Shown here: one piece after another, positions 61,593-64,000 of the stretch
How the letters are laid out: every line of letters begins with the position of its first letter
Numbering within the stretch: position 1 is the first letter of the stretch
Assembly (NCBI RefSeq): GCF_947504215.1
Contig: NZ_CANNGO010000005.1
Coordinates: 248,001 to 312,000 of the forward strand
Source: an uncultured Ruegeria sp.
GTDB lineage: Bacteria > Pseudomonadota > Alphaproteobacteria > Rhodobacterales > Rhodobacteraceae
DNA: 64,000 nt
Direction of reading: 5' to 3'
The notes under the pieces: generated by a model
Seen by the model: only the letters and a program-made list of their open reading frames with translations
The model's database searches: none
Told to the model about the DNA's origin: nothing
Translations under genes and position numbers: made by a program

Positions 61593-62147
61593 ATGTTGGA
61601 CGATCTCTCAAACAGACTCGCAAACCATCTGGGCGAGCTTCGCAAGGCGCGCCGTTGGTCCCTGGATCAATTGTCAGAACACAGTGGTATCAGCAGGGCC
61701 ACCTTGTCCCGGATGGAAAAGGGCGAGGTCAGCCCGACCGCCGAAAGCCTCGGGCGCTTGTGCGCAGCTTACGGCGTGCCGATGTCACGTTTGCTGATGA
61801 TGGTCGAAGACAGTTTTGACCCCAAAGTCCCTTTTGACCGACAGGCTGAATGGCGCGATCCAGAAACGGGTTTTACCCGACGCTCCGTTTCTCCTCCCTC
61901 GGCTGGCCTGACCGGAGAGGTGCTGGAGTGTCACCTGCCCCGTGACACAGATATCACGTACGAGGCCCCCCCAAAACCGGGCCAGGAACATCACCTGATC
62001 ATGCTGGACGGCATGTTGACCCTGACGGTCGACAATACTGCGCATGTGCTGTCTGGCGGTGATTGCCTGCGCTATCACCTGTCCGGGCCGACCCGATTTG
62101 AAACAGGCGCACGGCGTGGTGCGCGTTACATTCTGGTGCTGATATGA
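61593..62147 (+). CDS. XRE-family regulator with cupin domain
   Basis: A 184-residue protein: an HTH_3 domain (LGELRKARRWSLDQLSEHSG, ISRATLSRMEKGEVSPTAES) followed by a cupin sensor (GQEHHLIMLDGMLTLTVDNT, LSGGDCLRYHLSGPTRFE). Such XRE-cupin proteins control amino acid or polyamine catabolic genes in many bacteria. Its stop overlaps the GNAT gene start (ATGA), so the pair forms an operon; self-regulation is likely. Confidence 0.88.
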   Translation: MLDDLSNRLANHLGELRKARRWSLDQLSEHSGISRATLSRMEKGEVSPTAESLGRLCAAYGVPMSRLLMMVEDSFDPKVPFDRQAEWRDPETGFTRRSVSPPSAGLTGEVLECHLPRDTDITYEAPPKPGQEHHLIMLDGMLTLTVDNTAHVLSGGDCLRYHLSGPTRFETGARRGARYILVLI

Positions 62148-62671
62148 TCACCCGACTGACCGCGGATTACTTCCCAGACGTGTTGGATGATCTGACGGAT
62201 ATCTTACACGCCTGCGTGCATACCGGTGCCAGCATCGGGTTCATACTCCCCTTCTTGCCCGATGATGCCCGAGCTTATTGGACAACGCGCGTACAGTCCG
62301 ACATGGGCTCAGGTGGTCTGGATCTGTTTGTCGCTTATGGCGAAGGTCGCGTTTTGGGAACGGTGCAACTGATCCCTGCGGCCATGCCAAATCAACCGCA
62401 TCGCGCCGATGTGGCGAAGCTGCTTGTTCATCCGGATGCCAGGCGACGTGGGCTCGGACGTACTTTGATGCATGCTCTTGAATGCCGCGCTTCAGAACTG
62501 GGAAGAACCATGCTGGTACTGGACACACGCAGCTCGGATCCATCCCGTCTTTTGTATCAAAGTCTGGGATTTCAGATCGCCGGCGAAATCCCTAACTATT
62601 GCCGCAACCCTTTTGAAGACAGGTTGGAGCCGACGACGTTTATGTACAAAGACCTGAGTCCGGGCACCTGA
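62144..62671 (+). CDS. GNAT-family N-acetyltransferase
   Basis: A 175-residue GNAT. The acetyl-CoA loop is VHPDARRRGLGRTLMHALEC and the C-terminal part has SRLLYQSLGFQIAGEIPNYC. The substrate is unknown. It is translationally coupled to the XRE-cupin regulator, so its ligand may also be that regulator's effector; this is inference. Confidence 0.88.
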   Translation: MITRLTADYFPDVLDDLTDILHACVHTGASIGFILPFLPDDARAYWTTRVQSDMGSGGLDLFVAYGEGRVLGTVQLIPAAMPNQPHRADVAKLLVHPDARRRGLGRTLMHALECRASELGRTMLVLDTRSSDPSRLLYQSLGFQIAGEIPNYCRNPFEDRLEPTTFMYKDLSPGT

Positions 62672-62702
62672 AAGCGGGCGCCAGCCCTCCTGCAGTCACT
62701 TT

Positions 62703-63503
62703 TTATTCTGCGGCGGTGACTTTCTCGGGGAATTTGTTTGGTAGCAAGCCAAGCTTGCGGGCATGCCGGATATCAGCCAGCAGATCACGATCCGCTGCTG
62801 CAAAAAGGTCCTCTGAATCGTTTAGAACAAAATAGCCCATCTGGTGCATATCAATACGGTATGGGGTGCGCAGGATTGTCAGGATGTCGAACGGATCCCG
62901 ATCCGGCGTATCACTTGTAACTGCGTAAACCAATTCGGTCGGTGAAGACGCAAGCCCGGACCCTAGCGCTTTGATTTCACCATCCTGACGACGCAGTCCA
63001 AATTCGATTGAGAACCAATAGAGCCGGATCAACCATGCATAATCCGCTGCATCCGCCCGGGTTCCGGCCTGCCCGATGGCGTGGCTGAAGGCGGCAAAGC
63101 GGGCATCGCTCAGCAGCGGTGTGTGGCCGAAAATCTCGTGAAAGATATCGGGCTCTTCAATATAGTCGAAATCCTCGCGCGAGCGGATAAAGGATGCAGC
63201 TGGGAAGACGCGATCTGCCAGCATACCGAAGAAGGTTTTGAACCCGATCAACGCAGGAACCGGTTGAACGCGCCATCCGGTCAGATCCAGCAAACGTTCA
63301 GAAATATCGGCGCAAGACGGAACGGAGGTTTTCGGCAAATCCAACCGCGTCAGCCCGTCAAGATATTCCCGCGCCATGTATTGCTGAACATTCTCTTCCT
63401 GTGCGGCATATAGATCAGCCCAGACGGCGTCTTCTTCGGCGGTGTAATCGATATGGCCGCGTGCATCGGCAATTTTGGCGACATATTTGGTCGATTTGGG
63501 CAT
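62703..63503 (-). CDS. phhA: Phenylalanine 4-monooxygenase
   Basis: A 266-residue pterin-dependent hydroxylase that converts phenylalanine to tyrosine. The iron ligands are in PDIFHEIFGHTPLL (two His) and WFSIEFGLRR (Glu). Other features are FAAFSHAIGQAG and TPYRIDMHQMGYFVL. No regulatory ACT domain is present, as usual for bacterial PhhA. AAGGAGGAGTCC precedes the ATG. It is divergent from an Lrp/AsnC regulator, which probably controls it. Confidence 0.96.
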   Translation of the reverse strand: MPKSTKYVAKIADARGHIDYTAEEDAVWADLYAAQEENVQQYMAREYLDGLTRLDLPKTSVPSCADISERLLDLTGWRVQPVPALIGFKTFFGMLADRVFPAASFIRSREDFDYIEEPDIFHEIFGHTPLLSDARFAAFSHAIGQAGTRADAADYAWLIRLYWFSIEFGLRRQDGEIKALGSGLASSPTELVYAVTSDTPDRDPFDILTILRTPYRIDMHQMGYFVLNDSEDLFAAADRDLLADIRHARKLGLLPNKFPEKVTAAE

Positions 63504-63622
63504 TGGACTCCTCCTTCTGGATGACAGGATACCCCCTCCTCATCGACAAAATTCGTTTGAATGTAGAGAGATTTGAGGTAACTTGAAAAATATATATCGT
63601 TTTTGGAGATAATCCGAAACAA

Positions 63623-64000
63623 ATGCTTCAAACTGCAAATATTGCCATTCTCCGCGAGCTGCAAATCAGTGGACGCTTGTCGATGCAAGAGCTCGCCGAG
63701 CGCACGGGACTTTCCGCGTCGCAGTGTTGGCGGCGTGTTCGTGATCTTGAGGCGTCAGGTGTAGTGTCTGGCTATCGTGCGCAAGTGGCCGCAAAGGCCG
63801 TTGGGTTGAATGCGATCGCGTATGTCCATATTGCCCTGCAGGATCATCAGGAAAAAAGCATCTCGGATTTCCTGCGCCTCGTCGAAACTGAACCACAGAT
63901 CGTCGAGTGCGCTTCGATCACCGGAGATCATGATTTCATTCTTAAGGTATATGCCAAAACCCCCGAGGATCTGGAGGTGTTTATCATGCAGCGCTTGCTG
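63623..64000 (+). CDS. Lrp/AsnC-family regulator (cut by window end)
   Basis: The first 126 codons of an Lrp-type protein: MLQTANIAILRELQISGRLS, HTH LAERTGLSASQCWRRVRDLE, then a ligand (RAM) domain IAYVHIALQDHQE, ECASITGDHDFILKVYAK. The gene runs off the end of the window. It is divergent from phhA with 119 bases between; the gap has an AT-rich stretch (AAATATATATC). Likely role: control of phenylalanine catabolism; inference. Confidence 0.9.
   Translation, partial: MLQTANIAILRELQISGRLSMQELAERTGLSASQCWRRVRDLEASGVVSGYRAQVAAKAVGLNAIAYVHIALQDHQEKSISDFLRLVETEPQIVECASITGDHDFILKVYAKTPEDLEVFIMQRLL

Noticed and set aside
1-64000. Insertion sequences, prophage, CRISPR array, tRNA or rRNA genes
   Set aside because: No transposase or integrase-like protein, no regular repeat-spacer pattern and no recognisable tRNA or rRNA sequence was seen; the single holin-like gene has no phage context.

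Overview
The window looks like a chromosomal segment of a marine alphaproteobacterium of the Rhodobacteraceae (Roseobacter group). The supporting signs are an RpoE/ChrR pair with a divergent DUF1365 gene, two TRAP transporters, paired DUF1127-type small proteins, an IalB-family protein, the alphaproteobacterial type of SerC, CbpA/CbpM, and high GC content with compact operons. The genus cannot be fixed from the sequence alone. I saw no tRNA, rRNA, CRISPR array, insertion sequence or phage module.

Layout. 0-5 kb: mutL, rmuC and a six-TM class III nucleotide cyclase. 4.7-8.1 kb: the chrR-rpoE singlet-oxygen type sigma/anti-sigma pair, DUF1365, DUF3775 and two DUF1127-like genes. 8.1-11.6 kb: a gst plus saccharopine-type dehydrogenase operon, probably lysine catabolism, then a histidine phosphatase. 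11.8-17.8 kb: an M20/carbamoylase hydrolase and the glycine cleavage operon gcvT-gcvH-gcvP. 17.8-19.6 kb: a diheme MauG/cytochrome c peroxidase and a Sel1 protein whose start codons abut. 19.6-27.2 kb: a catabolic island with a TRAP transporter, flavin reductase, YdhF/SmoB-like aldo-keto reductase and SsuD-like monooxygenase in one operon, divergent from a GntR regulator and a Gfo/Idh oxidoreductase.

27.3-33.6 kb: serC-serA with a structured leader, a PPP-type phosphatase, a MatB-like acyl-CoA synthetase, and serB. With gcvTHP and dapD this stretch holds much of serine/glycine/one-carbon and lysine metabolism. 33.6-45.1 kb: mostly housekeeping and small genes: ArsR/SRPBCC/YCII, type-III asparaginase, IalB, a small lipoprotein behind a perfect FNR-type box, LprI-like, rlmN, cytochrome P460, cbpM/cbpA, a holin-like membrane protein, a Cys/Met-metabolism lyase, a LOG-like protein, a threonine dehydratase and dapD. 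45.2-48.5 kb: a decaying accessory region with a truncated TetR regulator, a double NTF2-like secreted protein, an alpha/beta-hydrolase pseudogene and small enzymes. 48.8-55.2 kb: DctB/DctD two-component system with its own TRAP transporter; the DctD lacks the GAFTGA loop. 55.4-60.2 kb: a membrane-embedded AraC regulator, a secreted hydrolase, a large ankyrin protein and FosX. 60.4-64 kb: an FbpA-like iron-binding protein, XRE-cupin plus GNAT, phenylalanine hydroxylase and a divergent Lrp/AsnC regulator cut by the window end.

The most interesting system is the 19.6-27.2 kb island. Its enzyme set matches that of the oxidative sulfoquinovose (sulfo-SMO) pathway, but with a TRAP importer in place of the ABC importer and a Gfo/Idh protein that could be an NAD+-dependent glycosidase. 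This is inference from family membership and gene order.
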